From assembly GCA_947307055.1 (NCBI GenBank), contig CAMZHX010000016.1, positions 1 through 50,540 of the forward strand: DNA of 50,540 nucleotides, given 5' to 3'. The notes beneath the pieces are model-generated. The model did not search any database, was not told the DNA's origin, and saw only the letters and a program-made list of their open reading frames with translations. Positions within the stretch are counted from its first letter, which is position 1, and each line of letters starts with the position of its first letter. Both the position numbers and the translations under genes were made by a program. This document shows positions 23,681 through 32,278 of the stretch, in pieces. Origin of the DNA: an uncultured Selenomonadales bacterium (GTDB lineage Bacteria; Bacillota; Negativicutes; Selenomonadales; Selenomonadaceae).

Positions 23681-24525
23681 GCGACGGTTTCATAAATCTC
23701 AACAAGCCTTCGGGCATGACGAGCCATGACGCCGTTAATCGGGTGCGGAAAATCTTTTCTACGCGTAAAGTTGGGCACGCCGGAACGCTAGACCCGCAAG
23801 CCGCTGGAGTTTTGCCCATTGCGATTGGTCGAGCCACTAAATTTATCGAATACCTCGCCGATTGCCAGAAAATTTATCGCGCTGAAATTTTATTCGGAAT
23901 TGCGACCGATAGCGGCGACTTGGACGGCAAAATCATCTCCCGCGCCGATAATAATTTCAAAATGCCGACCGTTGACGAGTTCAAAGCTGTTTTAAAAAAT
24001 TTTATCGGCGAAATCGAACAAACTCCGCCAAAATTTTCCGCAATCAAAATTCACGGCAGAAAAGCTTACGACCTCGCCAGGAAAAATCTTGAATTCGATA
24101 TGCCAAGCCGCCACGTTAAAATTTTCGACTTAAAACTCCTCGCGCTTGAAAAAAATTCCGCAACTATCGAAATTTCTTGCGGAAAAGGCACTTACATTAG
24201 AAGTTTGGCAATCGACATCGGCGAACGGCTCAAAATCCCAGCGACCCTTAAAAATCTTTTGCGATTGCGCGTCGGTGACTTCGATTTAAAAAATTCCACC
24301 ACTCTCGACCAACTCACCACAGAAAATATTTTACCCGTCGAAACTTGCTTGAATCACTTGCCGCGCTTTGAACTTAACGAAAACAGAATCCGCGCTTTTC
24401 TGAACGGCTTACCAACTACAATTCACGCGCCCGATAAAAATTCTTTGCGAATCTTTGCGAGCGGGAAATTTTTGGGCGTCGGCAAAATCGAATGCGGCGA
24501 ACTTCGCTCATCAAAAATAATTTAA
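23677..24525 (+). CDS. truB: tRNA pseudouridine-55 synthase
   Basis: 282 residues. It makes pseudouridine 55 in the T-loop of most tRNAs. The start GFINLNKPSGMTSHDAV and the catalytic Asp39 in HAGTLDPQAAGVLPIAIG are diagnostic, with KIYRAEILFGIATDSGD, QTPPKFSAIKIHGRKAYD and CGKGTYIRSLAIDIG following. The C-terminal PUA-like segment is short (about 50 residues). A terminator begins at the stop codon. Confidence 0.97.
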   Translation: MSDGFINLNKPSGMTSHDAVNRVRKIFSTRKVGHAGTLDPQAAGVLPIAIGRATKFIEYLADCQKIYRAEILFGIATDSGDLDGKIISRADNNFKMPTVDEFKAVLKNFIGEIEQTPPKFSAIKIHGRKAYDLARKNLEFDMPSRHVKIFDLKLLALEKNSATIEISCGKGTYIRSLAIDIGERLKIPATLKNLLRLRVGDFDLKNSTTLDQLTTENILPVETCLNHLPRFELNENRIRAFLNGLPTTIHAPDKNSLRIFASGKFLGVGKIECGELRSSKII

Positions 24526-24553
24526 CTCCTACGCAAACCGCGCGGGAGTTTTT
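24524..24553 (+). terminator. Terminator of the rbfA-nrnA-truB operon
   Basis: AACTCC (24524-24529) pairs with GGAGTT (24545-24550), followed by a run of five T ending at 24553. Confidence 0.75.
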
Positions 24554-24613
24554 CTTTACTTTCATTCAAAAATTATGTAGAATAGCTGAAAAGTTTCAAA
24601 GGAGGCTCATTAT

Positions 24614-27172
24614 ATGACCCAACAGGAAGTTATGAAAAATTTTATGCATTCTCTCGACGAAACCGACAAAAGCGGGCGTTCGGCACTCGATGATGCAGTC
24701 AAAAGTTCCTCGAACTTCAAAAGTTATAATGAACTCGTGGAAAAATTTCAATCCGATTGGAAAAATGCAGGTAACTGGCACACATTTTTAGTCAAATACT
24801 GCGGAATTATCCTCGATAACAAAGATACCGGCTCAATTTTAGGAAAAGATGCCGGCGGCGAGACTTCAAAAGGTCCAGAAGACATTATTCCTTGCGAAGG
24901 CGACGAAATTTATCCCGAAGGAACGTCTTTTACGGTCAACGGACTGACAATTTACGGCGTTCCGGACGAAAATAGCCTCAGCGATGATGAAAAATTTATC
25001 GTGCAAGGGCTTTACAGCTGGTGGCTTAAAGAATCGCTCGATTTAATCGAAGAAAGCTACGGTTTGAGCTACTCGGAAGAAAATACGACCAACTCGCGCA
25101 TGAAATTGAGACTTTTTGAAGAAGATAGCGGTCGTTTAGCTTACGTTGAACCTGACAGCAAAGACTTAAAAATAATGGAATCGCGCACGTTGGGCATAAA
25201 CATGAAGAACTTTCAAGATATGTCGTCCGACAATCGTCACGGCAAAATCGAAGATGGCTTTAGCATGGACAGAACGCTTGTTCACGAACTCACACACGGC
25301 GTTATGGCGTCAAATATCAATTATATGCCTGGTTTGCCGCTTCCAATCATCGAAGGCGCGACCGCAGAGCTAATTCACGGCGTTGACGACAACAGACGCA
25401 ACGATATTATAAAATATGCCAAGAATGAGGACTCTTCCTTTGAAAACCTCGTAAAATATTTGAATCCGGAGTCCGTCGGCGTGGATATGGGCTTGATACC
25501 TTATGCCGGAGGCTATATTTTTATGCGTTATTTCCTAAAGCAGGCTGCCGATACGAATTTTGATTACGATAGCTATCGCGAAAACGTTTCAGTCGACGAT
25601 GAGAACTTCGCGACGAATTATTTCGACAAAGTCACGATGACCGGCAGCAATTTAGCCGATACGATTACAAATTCGGGCTCCAACGTCACGATAAACGCTC
25701 AAGACGGCGCAAATTTAATCAGAAACTATTCCGATGACGTTAAAATCACTTCGGGCGCGGGCGACGATGCCATTTCAAACAGTGGCTCGCAAGTCACAAT
25801 CAAAGCGGGCGCGGGCGACGATTCCATTTTAAACACCAGCTCGCAAGTCACAATCAAAGCCGACACCGGCAACGACCTTATAGAAAACTACAGCGCGTCG
25901 AGTTTTATTTATGGCGGCGCGAAGCACGATACAATTTCAAATTTCGGCACGAATATTTTTGTTTCGGGCGGCGCAGGTAATGACGTCCTTTCTAATACAA
26001 ATTCAAATGTCACTCTTTCGGGCGACGGCGGCAACGATTCAATTCAGAGTTCTGGGGCGAATTCTTCGGTAAAAGGCGGCGCAGGCGTCGATTCCATTAC
26101 AAATACGGGCGAAAACGCGATAATTTGGAGCGATGCTGGCAACGATTTAATAATAAATGGTTCTGGCAGCAGTTCAATCGGACTTTCTGTAACTACAACG
26201 AGTGATGAAGACACTGATTCAAGCTCAATCGGCGCGAATTCCACTCTTTTTGGCGGCGCAGGCAATGATTCAATTCAAAACAGCGCGAAAGAGAGTTTTA
26301 TTTATGGTGGAGCGGGCAAAGACAGCGTAGAAAATGGCGGAGCGAGTTCTTTTCTTTTTGGCGACGCAGGAAATGATTATTTTAGCAATGAAAGCGACTT
26401 TGTAACCATAAAAGGCGGCGCGGGTAAGGAAATAATAGAAAACAGCGGCGCGAACGCTAAAATTTACGGCGACGCGGGCAACGATTCCATAACAAACGAA
26501 AAAGTTTTTGCTACAATTTACGGCGGAGCTGGTAAAGACAGCATAGAAAACAGCGGCGCGAGTTCCGCGCTTTTTGGCGACGCGGGCAATGACAGCATTA
26601 AAAATAGCGGCGATGATATTTTAATCGTTGGCGGCGCGGGCAAGGATTCGATTTACAACAGCGGCGCGAAGGTTACAATCGATTTTGGCGCGGGAAATGA
26701 TTATATTTACAACGAAGGCGCGGTTATTTCGATAAATGGCGGCGTTGGCAACGATAAAATATACAATTTCGGCGACCACATCACGATTTTTGGCGGCGCG
26801 GGCAGAGATTACATAGAAAATGACGGCGGCAAGCACATAATTTACGAATTTGGCGCGAGTGACGGCAAAGATACGGTAGTTGGCTTTAATTCGGGCGATT
26901 CGATTAAGATAAGCGGCGAATATTCTGCGATTGAGCGTGGCGACGACGTTATTATCAGTGTCAGCAAGGCTTCGATGACGTTGAAAGACGCTTCAGGAGT
27001 TGAAATTAACTTTATAACTGATGATGACGAGTTGGAAACGTGGTCTGGCGGCGAAAATCTTTCTTCAATCGTTAAAAATGACATTTTCACGGCCGCATAC
27101 GATAAAATTGAGCCGAAAAGCTTAGAAAATCTTATTGAGGACGATATTTCGCTAACATATTCGGGCAAATAG
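24614..27172 (+). CDS. RTX-repeat protein with zinc-metalloprotease motif
   Basis: 852 residues; AAGGAGG lies eight bases before the ATG. There is no N-terminal signal peptide. Residues 1-340 include HELTH at 224-228 and a downstream IIEGATAE (about 245-252) that could give the third zinc ligand, as in gluzincin-type peptidases. From about 345 to 760 there are some twenty glycine/aspartate repeats alternating GGAGNDSI-type turns with NSGANxxI-type strands, a calcium beta-roll. The C-terminus (about 770-852) is aliphatic and acidic with LENLIEDDISLTY, fitting a type I secretion signal. Likely a secreted protease or adhesin; the transporter genes are not in the window. Confidence 0.82.
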   Translation: MTQQEVMKNFMHSLDETDKSGRSALDDAVKSSSNFKSYNELVEKFQSDWKNAGNWHTFLVKYCGIILDNKDTGSILGKDAGGETSKGPEDIIPCEGDEIYPEGTSFTVNGLTIYGVPDENSLSDDEKFIVQGLYSWWLKESLDLIEESYGLSYSEENTTNSRMKLRLFEEDSGRLAYVEPDSKDLKIMESRTLGINMKNFQDMSSDNRHGKIEDGFSMDRTLVHELTHGVMASNINYMPGLPLPIIEGATAELIHGVDDNRRNDIIKYAKNEDSSFENLVKYLNPESVGVDMGLIPYAGGYIFMRYFLKQAADTNFDYDSYRENVSVDDENFATNYFDKVTMTGSNLADTITNSGSNVTINAQDGANLIRNYSDDVKITSGAGDDAISNSGSQVTIKAGAGDDSILNTSSQVTIKADTGNDLIENYSASSFIYGGAKHDTISNFGTNIFVSGGAGNDVLSNTNSNVTLSGDGGNDSIQSSGANSSVKGGAGVDSITNTGENAIIWSDAGNDLIINGSGSSSIGLSVTTTSDEDTDSSSIGANSTLFGGAGNDSIQNSAKESFIYGGAGKDSVENGGASSFLFGDAGNDYFSNESDFVTIKGGAGKEIIENSGANAKIYGDAGNDSITNEKVFATIYGGAGKDSIENSGASSALFGDAGNDSIKNSGDDILIVGGAGKDSIYNSGAKVTIDFGAGNDYIYNEGAVISINGGVGNDKIYNFGDHITIFGGAGRDYIENDGGKHIIYEFGASDGKDTVVGFNSGDSIKISGEYSAIERGDDVIISVSKASMTLKDASGVEINFITDDDELETWSGGENLSSIVKNDIFTAAYDKIEPKSLENLIEDDISLTYSGK

Positions 27173-27215
27173 TAAGCTATAACAAAAAGCATTGTTGCTA
27201 TGTTAATTTTAATGG

Positions 27216-27244
27216 TTGACAGAAAAATTTTATCTGCCTATAAT
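27216..27244 (+). promoter_or_regulatory. Consensus promoter of the cold-shock gene
   Basis: TTGACA (27216-27221), a 17-base spacer and TATAAT (27239-27244), a perfect match to the housekeeping consensus. Confidence 0.93.
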
Positions 27245-27292
27245 TAACTAGCTTGCGCAAAAGAGCGATAAAATATTTGGAGGTATTAGAAC

Positions 27293-27493
27293 ATGGCAGT
27301 TGGTAAGGTAAAGTGGTTCAGCGCAGAAAAAGGTTACGGATTCATTGCACGCGAAGAGGGCGACGATGTTTTCGTTCATTTCTCGGCTATTCAGAGTGAC
27401 GGTTATAAAACTCTCGACGAGGGGCAAAACGTTTCGTTCGACATTATCGAGGGCGAACGCGGTCCCCAAGCAGCTAATGTGAAGAAACTTTAA
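27293..27493 (+). CDS. cspA: Cold-shock-domain RNA chaperone
   Basis: 66 residues, a single OB-fold that melts RNA structure. RNP1 KGYGFI (about 14-19) and RNP2 VFVHF (about 27-31) are intact, with the usual start [17 protein letters not shown] lies ten bases upstream. The 5' untranslated region is about 45 bases, shorter than the thermosensor leader of E. coli cspA, so control through a long leader is unlikely. The perfect promoter suggests high basal expression. Confidence 0.97.
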   Translation: MAVGKVKWFSAEKGYGFIAREEGDDVFVHFSAIQSDGYKTLDEGQNVSFDIIEGERGPQAANVKKL

Positions 27494-27520
27494 TCGTTGA
27501 ACTGCAAATCTTATCTTAAA

Positions 27521-27564
27521 AATGGCTTGTTTCCGAAGAGCGTTTGTCGGGAGCAAGTCATTTT
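27521..27564 (+). terminator. Probable weak terminator after cspA
   Basis: AATGGCTTG pairs with CAAGTCATT (one G-T pair), with an inner CCGA/TCGG stem. Only four T follow. Confidence 0.5.
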
Positions 27565-27570
27565 GAATTA

Positions 27571-27602
27571 AGGGACAAGGGAAATGGGAGAAGGGAAAAG
27601 AG
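27571..27602. repeat. Family B repeat (GGGAAA-like) upstream of exoA
   Basis: Units AGGGACA, AGGGAAA, TGGGAGA, AGGGAAA end three bases before the exoA start codon. The GGGA-rich units are also the only Shine-Dalgarno-like sequence for exoA. Confidence 0.75.
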
Positions 27603-27605
27603 TTT

Positions 27606-28361
27606 ATGAAATTTGCATCGTGGAACGTCAACGGACTGCGTGCCAGGCTCAAAGAAGACTTTATGCCGGCTTTTAAGCAGTTGAATGCGGATATTTTCGC
27701 CGTGCAGGAAATTAAAATGCAATCTGGCGAGGCGATTTTGGATTTGGACGGCTATAAGCAGTTTTGGAACTACGGAGAGCGCAAAGGCTACAGCGGCACG
27801 GCGATTTTCTCCCGAATTGAGCCGAAAAATTTTAGTTATGGTATTGGCGTTGAAGAATTTGACTCGGAAGGGCGCGTAATAACTTTGGAGCTTGAAAATT
27901 TCTTTTTCGTCAATGTTTACGTCCCAAATTCCCATAATCTTGAGTGGTTGGAGCGTAGAATGGCTTGGGAGGATTATTTCCGCGATTTTTTAACGGATTT
28001 GGACAAAAAAAAGCCCGTTATCGTCTGCGGCGACTTTAACGTTGCTCATAACCCTATTGATTTGAAAAATCCTGCGTCGAATCATCACAGCGCGGGCTTC
28101 AGCGATGAGGAACGCGGTAAATTTTCCGAATTGCTAAATTCCGGCTTCGTTGACATTTTCCGCCAGCGAAATCCGACTTTAACCGGTGCTTACACGTGGT
28201 GGAGCTATCTTCGCAAGGCTCGCCTCACAAATGCAGGCTGGCGTATCGATTATTTTCTTATTTCCGAGCGTTTGAGCGAAAAAATTTCCGATGCGACCAT
28301 TGAAAATCAAATTTTCGGTAGCGATCATTGCCCAATCACTTTGAAAACGTATCCTCTGTAA
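27606..28361 (+). CDS. exoA: Exodeoxyribonuclease III
   Basis: 251 residues of the endonuclease/exonuclease/phosphatase fold. It cuts at abasic sites and trims 3' blocks in base-excision repair. Motifs in order: FASWNVNGLRAR, AVQEIKMQ, YSGTAIFSR, NVYVPNS, IVCGDFNVAHNPIDL, the C-terminal YTWWSY and GWRIDYFLIS, and the catalytic SDHCPI. The C-terminal 26 bases overlap the convergent phosphoethanolamine transferase gene. A repeat element acts as its leader. Confidence 0.96.
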   Translation: MKFASWNVNGLRARLKEDFMPAFKQLNADIFAVQEIKMQSGEAILDLDGYKQFWNYGERKGYSGTAIFSRIEPKNFSYGIGVEEFDSEGRVITLELENFFFVNVYVPNSHNLEWLERRMAWEDYFRDFLTDLDKKKPVIVCGDFNVAHNPIDLKNPASNHHSAGFSDEERGKFSELLNSGFVDIFRQRNPTLTGAYTWWSYLRKARLTNAGWRIDYFLISERLSEKISDATIENQIFGSDHCPITLKTYPL

Positions 28362-30195
28362 GTTTATGCTGCCCTAACATTGTCGTTAAGCTTTCTCGCG
28401 TAAATTTATACTCTTCTGACGAAAAATCTTGCCCTGCGTCGTATTTATTCGACTTCGCATTAATTATTCCGCAAAATGTATCGTAAAACATATCGTTCGT
28501 AAAGTATTTTCCCCAATTATTTCTCAACGTCGCGACTTTTTCGGGGAAAATTTCTTTATATTCGGGCGAAAAATACATGAACATTGGAATTCTTAGCATT
28601 TCAAAGCGAAAAACGTCCGGATTGTGCGAAATTTCTAAGTCCTCGCCGTGATCCGAAAAATATATCATCGCTTGCAGGTTCAAATTTGCTTTTGCATAGT
28701 CAAAAATCCTCGACAGGACAAAATCTGTGTATAAAATCGAATTGGCATAACTCGGCGCGGCTAACATCATGCCGGAGCCGTTTTTTGTCTCCCATTTTTT
28801 AAATCTGCGCGGATACCGGCTGTTATAGTAAATGTGACTGCCCATTAGGTGAAAAACTATGAAATTTTTCTCGTTCGGGTCGACTTTATCGAAGAATTTC
28901 AATAAAATTTCGTCCTCAAGCTCCGAAAAATCAAAAGTATCGTCCGTCCACTCCGAAATATCCGCAGTTTTCGCCACCAACGTTATCGCGCTGTCAAATT
29001 CGCCGTATCTGCCCTGATTGCTGAACCAATAAGTCTTATATCCAGCCTTTTTCGCCACATCAATTATCGAAACCGATTCAAAAAACTCTTTGTCGTTGTA
29101 TTGGCTCTGCTCAGTCAATGCACGCTGTAAAACAGGCACAGTTTGCGTCCACGAGGCATAAACATTGCTAAAAATTATAAAATCGCCGTCGACTGGCGTT
29201 AAATTCGGCGTATTTTCCGGCGTTTCCTCGTAATCTGGATTTATTTTGGCGTCTTCGGGCAAATTTTTAACCAGAAATTTTTTTTCAAGCTTACTTTCAA
29301 GCCAAATCGTATTATCGAACGGAAAATCCGGATTATAAATGTGCATATAGTCTCGGCTCGCACTTTCGCCGATAACTAAAATTATTGTGCCGTTCAAATC
29401 ATTTTTTGCCGAAATTTTTAAATCTGCAAGGCGTTCTGCGCGATTTTTACTGTAAAGTTGCGTCTGCTTGGTGTAATCCGTCACAGTTTTATATAATCCC
29501 GCCATTGAAGTTTGAGGAACATAATAAATCAGCGCAGATAAACTCCCAATCAATGAAATTATCGCCGCGAAAAGTTTTTTTCTGTCCAAAATGACTTTCG
29601 CGACGAATTTTTTATGAGTTCTGTAAAAAAATCGCAGTATAACTCCCAAAACCGCGCAGATTATTATTAAATTCGGAATTCCTATCATTGCGCGTAAAAA
29701 TTCGCCCGCTTCGTGCCAATTCGTTAAATAAATCGCCATAAGCGACGCCGGCGACAGACAATGCCACGTCATACAGTAATAAATCAGCTCAACTAGCGGA
29801 ATTAGCAAAAAAAATAGGTTCAGCACGCAAATTATCGCCGGAAATCGCAAAATAACGGTTGCAGAGGCTAAAAATATAAAAATCGCCGTTCCAACCGCGA
29901 AATCGTAATAAATTAGCGACATAAACCATTGCCGCTGATATGTCCACGTAAAAAATAGCGGAAATGCCGCACTCCAAGCAAATCCAGTCAGCAAATTTGG
30001 CAAATGCGCCCGCGAAAATAATTTTTCGCCGCTCGAATATTGAATCAGCCACAAAAGCGCGATTGTTATCGGGATTGGCGGCAAAAAATACTGCGGAGCC
30101 GCCGGTTGACCTATGTCAATGTAAAAAACTTCGCCCAGATAATAATAAAGTGCCGCGTAAGCCAAAAATTTCTTTGAATCGGACATTGAAACCAC
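28336..30195 (-). CDS. Phosphoethanolamine transferase, sulfatase superfamily
   Basis: 619 residues. About six hydrophobic segments in the first 230 residues anchor a periplasmic alkaline-phosphatase-fold domain. The nucleophile motif is VIGESASRDYMHIY, and metal-site marks are HLMGSHIYY and FSDHGEDL. EptA/CptA-type enzymes move phosphoethanolamine from phosphatidylethanolamine to lipid A or core sugars, consistent with an outer membrane and with psd/pssA elsewhere. Start choice is uncertain: GTG at 30195 has AGGGG at good spacing, and an ATG follows three codons later. The 3' end overlaps exoA tail to tail. Confidence 0.87.
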   Translation of the reverse strand: MVSMSDSKKFLAYAALYYYLGEVFYIDIGQPAAPQYFLPPIPITIALLWLIQYSSGEKLFSRAHLPNLLTGFAWSAAFPLFFTWTYQRQWFMSLIYYDFAVGTAIFIFLASATVILRFPAIICVLNLFFLLIPLVELIYYCMTWHCLSPASLMAIYLTNWHEAGEFLRAMIGIPNLIIICAVLGVILRFFYRTHKKFVAKVILDRKKLFAAIISLIGSLSALIYYVPQTSMAGLYKTVTDYTKQTQLYSKNRAERLADLKISAKNDLNGTIILVIGESASRDYMHIYNPDFPFDNTIWLESKLEKKFLVKNLPEDAKINPDYEETPENTPNLTPVDGDFIIFSNVYASWTQTVPVLQRALTEQSQYNDKEFFESVSIIDVAKKAGYKTYWFSNQGRYGEFDSAITLVAKTADISEWTDDTFDFSELEDEILLKFFDKVDPNEKNFIVFHLMGSHIYYNSRYPRRFKKWETKNGSGMMLAAPSYANSILYTDFVLSRIFDYAKANLNLQAMIYFSDHGEDLEISHNPDVFRFEMLRIPMFMYFSPEYKEIFPEKVATLRNNWGKYFTNDMFYDTFCGIINAKSNKYDAGQDFSSEEYKFTRESLTTMLGQHKLTEDTFSK

Positions 30196-30263
30196 TTTTC
30201 CCCTAAAAATTTTGTTGTGAAGCTCGAATGATTCTACCTTGACGAAAAATTTCTGTCAAACGT

Positions 30264-30290
30264 AAAAAAAATCGCCAGCGAAGGCGATTT
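30264..30290 (-). terminator. Terminator of the DASS transporter gene
   Basis: On the minus strand ATCGCC (30288-30283) pairs with GGCGAT (30276-30271), followed by an extended T-run (30270-30264). Confidence 0.88.
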
Positions 30291-30346
30291 TGTCGTTTGA
30301 AAGTGATTTTGGAGCTTTGAAAGGCGTTTTGAGCGTGCAAAGTACC

Positions 30347-30366
30347 AATTCCAATATATTGGAATT
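30347..30366. repeat. Perfect 20-base palindrome
   Basis: AATTCCAATATATTGGAATT lies seven bases beyond the DASS transporter stop and about 60 bases before the terminator. It is a possible protein-binding site or RNA stability hairpin; no T-run follows. Confidence 0.6.
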
Positions 30367-30372
30367 TGTCAA

Positions 30373-31920
30373 TCAGCCGCTGACAATGGCACTAACAAGC
30401 CAAATCGCAAGCGGAATCGTCACGAACGCAATTCCGATAAAGTCAATGTAAACGCCCGTTTTAATCATTTTGGTAATTGGGACATATCCTGAGGCGTAGA
30501 CAATGGCATTTGGCGGCGTCGAGACCGGTAACATAAATCCTAGCGACGCGCTCAAAGCAATGCCGACCGATACCGGCACCGGACTTAAGCCCGCCGAAAC
30601 CGCTATTGTTATCGCCAAAGGACCAATCATATTCGTTGCCGCCGTGTGCGAAGTCAATTCCGACAACAACAACGCTAAAACCGAAAAAACCGCGACTAAA
30701 ACGACTTGCGACGCCGCGCCGCCCATTGCATTGACGATTAAATCGCCGAGCCATTGCGATAAGCCCGTTTTGTACATCATTCCGCCCATTGCTAGCCCGC
30801 CGCCGAATAAAATCAACGTGCCCCACTCAATGCCCGCTGCCGCTTCCTTCCAAGTGATTGTGAATTCGCGTTTCGAGAAGTTCACGGGCAAAATAAATAG
30901 CAATAACGCGCCCGCCATAGCCGCTATCGCTTCTGGGAAAAGTTGATTGTACATTTTCAAAATTGGGCTGGTTTCGCCTAAGAACATGTTCAAAAAGCCC
31001 GGAATAATCCATAGCGCAACCGCTAACAAAAACGCACATAACGTATTTTTTTGCGAGCGCGTCCAACTTCCGAGTTCTTTTATCTTTGTGCGTATGAATT
31101 CTTCTGCGCCGTCGATTTTTTCAACGTCTGCAGGGAACATGCGCGACAAAACGACGTAAGCGATTATAAAATAGAAAAACATTGCGAAAAAGCCCCAAAT
31201 CATCCACTCGAAAAACGAAATGTGAATGTTTTCCATTGAATCGAGGAAACCGAGCATGATTAAATTCGGAGGCGTGCCGATTGGGGTTAAAACGCCGCCG
31301 ATTGATGCCGAATAAGCCGTCATGAGCATTAAACCTGTCGCGTATTTGTACTCTGACAAGTCGATTTCGCGCCCGTTAGCCGCCATCATGTCTTTAATTG
31401 AATTCAGCAAACCTAAACAAATCGGGAACATCATCGCGGCGGTCGCAGTATTGCTCACCCAACCCGAACAAAGCGCAGTTGCCAGCCCGATTGCTAAAAA
31501 AATTCTGCGCGGATTGGAGCCGACCCAATTTCTTGACAAAAGCCAGTATGCAAAGCGTTTATCAAGCCCGTGCATCATCATTGCCTTAGCCAAAATGAAT
31601 CCGCCCATGAATAAAAATATCATCGGGTTAGAAAATGCCGCGAAAGCGGTTGAAATTGGGATTGCGCCCGTGATTACGGCTAAAGTTGGCCCCAAAAGTG
31701 AAGTTACAGGTATTGGAACGGGTTCAGTAATCCACCAGAGCGCGACGAGCACCATAATTGCTAAAAGTTTATGCGCTTCGAGCGTTAGGGCGTCAATCGG
31801 CGTTAAAATTACCGCGATTGCGAGGATTGGCGCGACGACTAAGCCAAAAGTCCGCCGTTTTCGGTCAAATGCTTGTTCAGCGTCTTTTATTCGTTTTGCA
31901 TCGGAATTTTTATCTTGCAT
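30373..31920 (-). CDS. DASS (SLC13) family sodium/dicarboxylate-type symporter
   Basis: 515 residues; GGGGGAG precedes the ATG. About twelve hydrophobic segments start at residue 28. Family marks include WWITEPVPIPVTSLLGP, the first substrate/sodium motif SNTATAAMMFP, GVLTPIGTPPNLIMLGF, and the second repeat TSHTAATNMIGPL with ASLGFMLPVSTPPNAIVYASG. Such proteins import succinate, malate, fumarate or citrate with sodium, or exchange them. Tartrate or sulfate cannot be excluded. It stands alone between its own terminator and a divergent small gene. Confidence 0.92.
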   Translation of the reverse strand: MQDKNSDAKRIKDAEQAFDRKRRTFGLVVAPILAIAVILTPIDALTLEAHKLLAIMVLVALWWITEPVPIPVTSLLGPTLAVITGAIPISTAFAAFSNPMIFLFMGGFILAKAMMMHGLDKRFAYWLLSRNWVGSNPRRIFLAIGLATALCSGWVSNTATAAMMFPICLGLLNSIKDMMAANGREIDLSEYKYATGLMLMTAYSASIGGVLTPIGTPPNLIMLGFLDSMENIHISFFEWMIWGFFAMFFYFIIAYVVLSRMFPADVEKIDGAEEFIRTKIKELGSWTRSQKNTLCAFLLAVALWIIPGFLNMFLGETSPILKMYNQLFPEAIAAMAGALLLFILPVNFSKREFTITWKEAAAGIEWGTLILFGGGLAMGGMMYKTGLSQWLGDLIVNAMGGAASQVVLVAVFSVLALLLSELTSHTAATNMIGPLAITIAVSAGLSPVPVSVGIALSASLGFMLPVSTPPNAIVYASGYVPITKMIKTGVYIDFIGIAFVTIPLAIWLVSAIVSG

Positions 31921-31939
31921 TGAAATTCTCCCCCTTTTA

Positions 31940-31954
31940 TGCTAAATTTTAGCA
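31940..31954. promoter_or_regulatory. Inverted repeat TGCTAAATTTTAGCA, candidate operator
   Basis: Perfect seven-base arms around one T lie between the divergent DASS transporter gene and the 74-aa gene, 20 bases upstream of the transporter start. Confidence 0.45.
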
Positions 31955-31991
31955 AACGCCGCGCATATTTTCAACGGAAAGGGGAATTTTC

Positions 31992-32216
31992 ATGACGATA
32001 ACAGAAATTGAAAAGCAATTAGACATAATCAAGGGCGATAGGCTAGTTGGAGCGCATCACGACGACATATTTTTTACGACATACGCGGATATGGAGGCAT
32101 TGGAACGAATAATTGCGCTGATAAAGTTTTTGAGCGAGAAAAACCCTTCGGACGAGGTAAAAATTGCAGAAATTTTATCGGCGGCGAACATTGAGGCGGT
32201 TACTTTTAAAAAGTAA
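31992..32216 (+). CDS. Small hypothetical protein, 74 aa
   Basis: AAAGGGGA lies six bases before the ATG. The product is predicted mostly helical (MTITEIEKQLDIIKGDRL, LERIIALIKFLSEK) with a central HHDDIFFTTY segment and no membrane helix. I do not recognise the family. The good ribosome site, isolated position with its own upstream space and lack of overlap support a real gene. It is divergent from the DASS transporter and could be its partner in regulation, but there is no DNA-binding motif. Confidence 0.65.
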   Translation: MTITEIEKQLDIIKGDRLVGAHHDDIFFTTYADMEALERIIALIKFLSEKNPSDEVKIAEILSAANIEAVTFKK

Positions 32217-32278
32217 CCAAACAGTTGACGCGTCCGACGTTACGACAATTCGGACGTTATTGCCGCGTTCGTGCTTTT

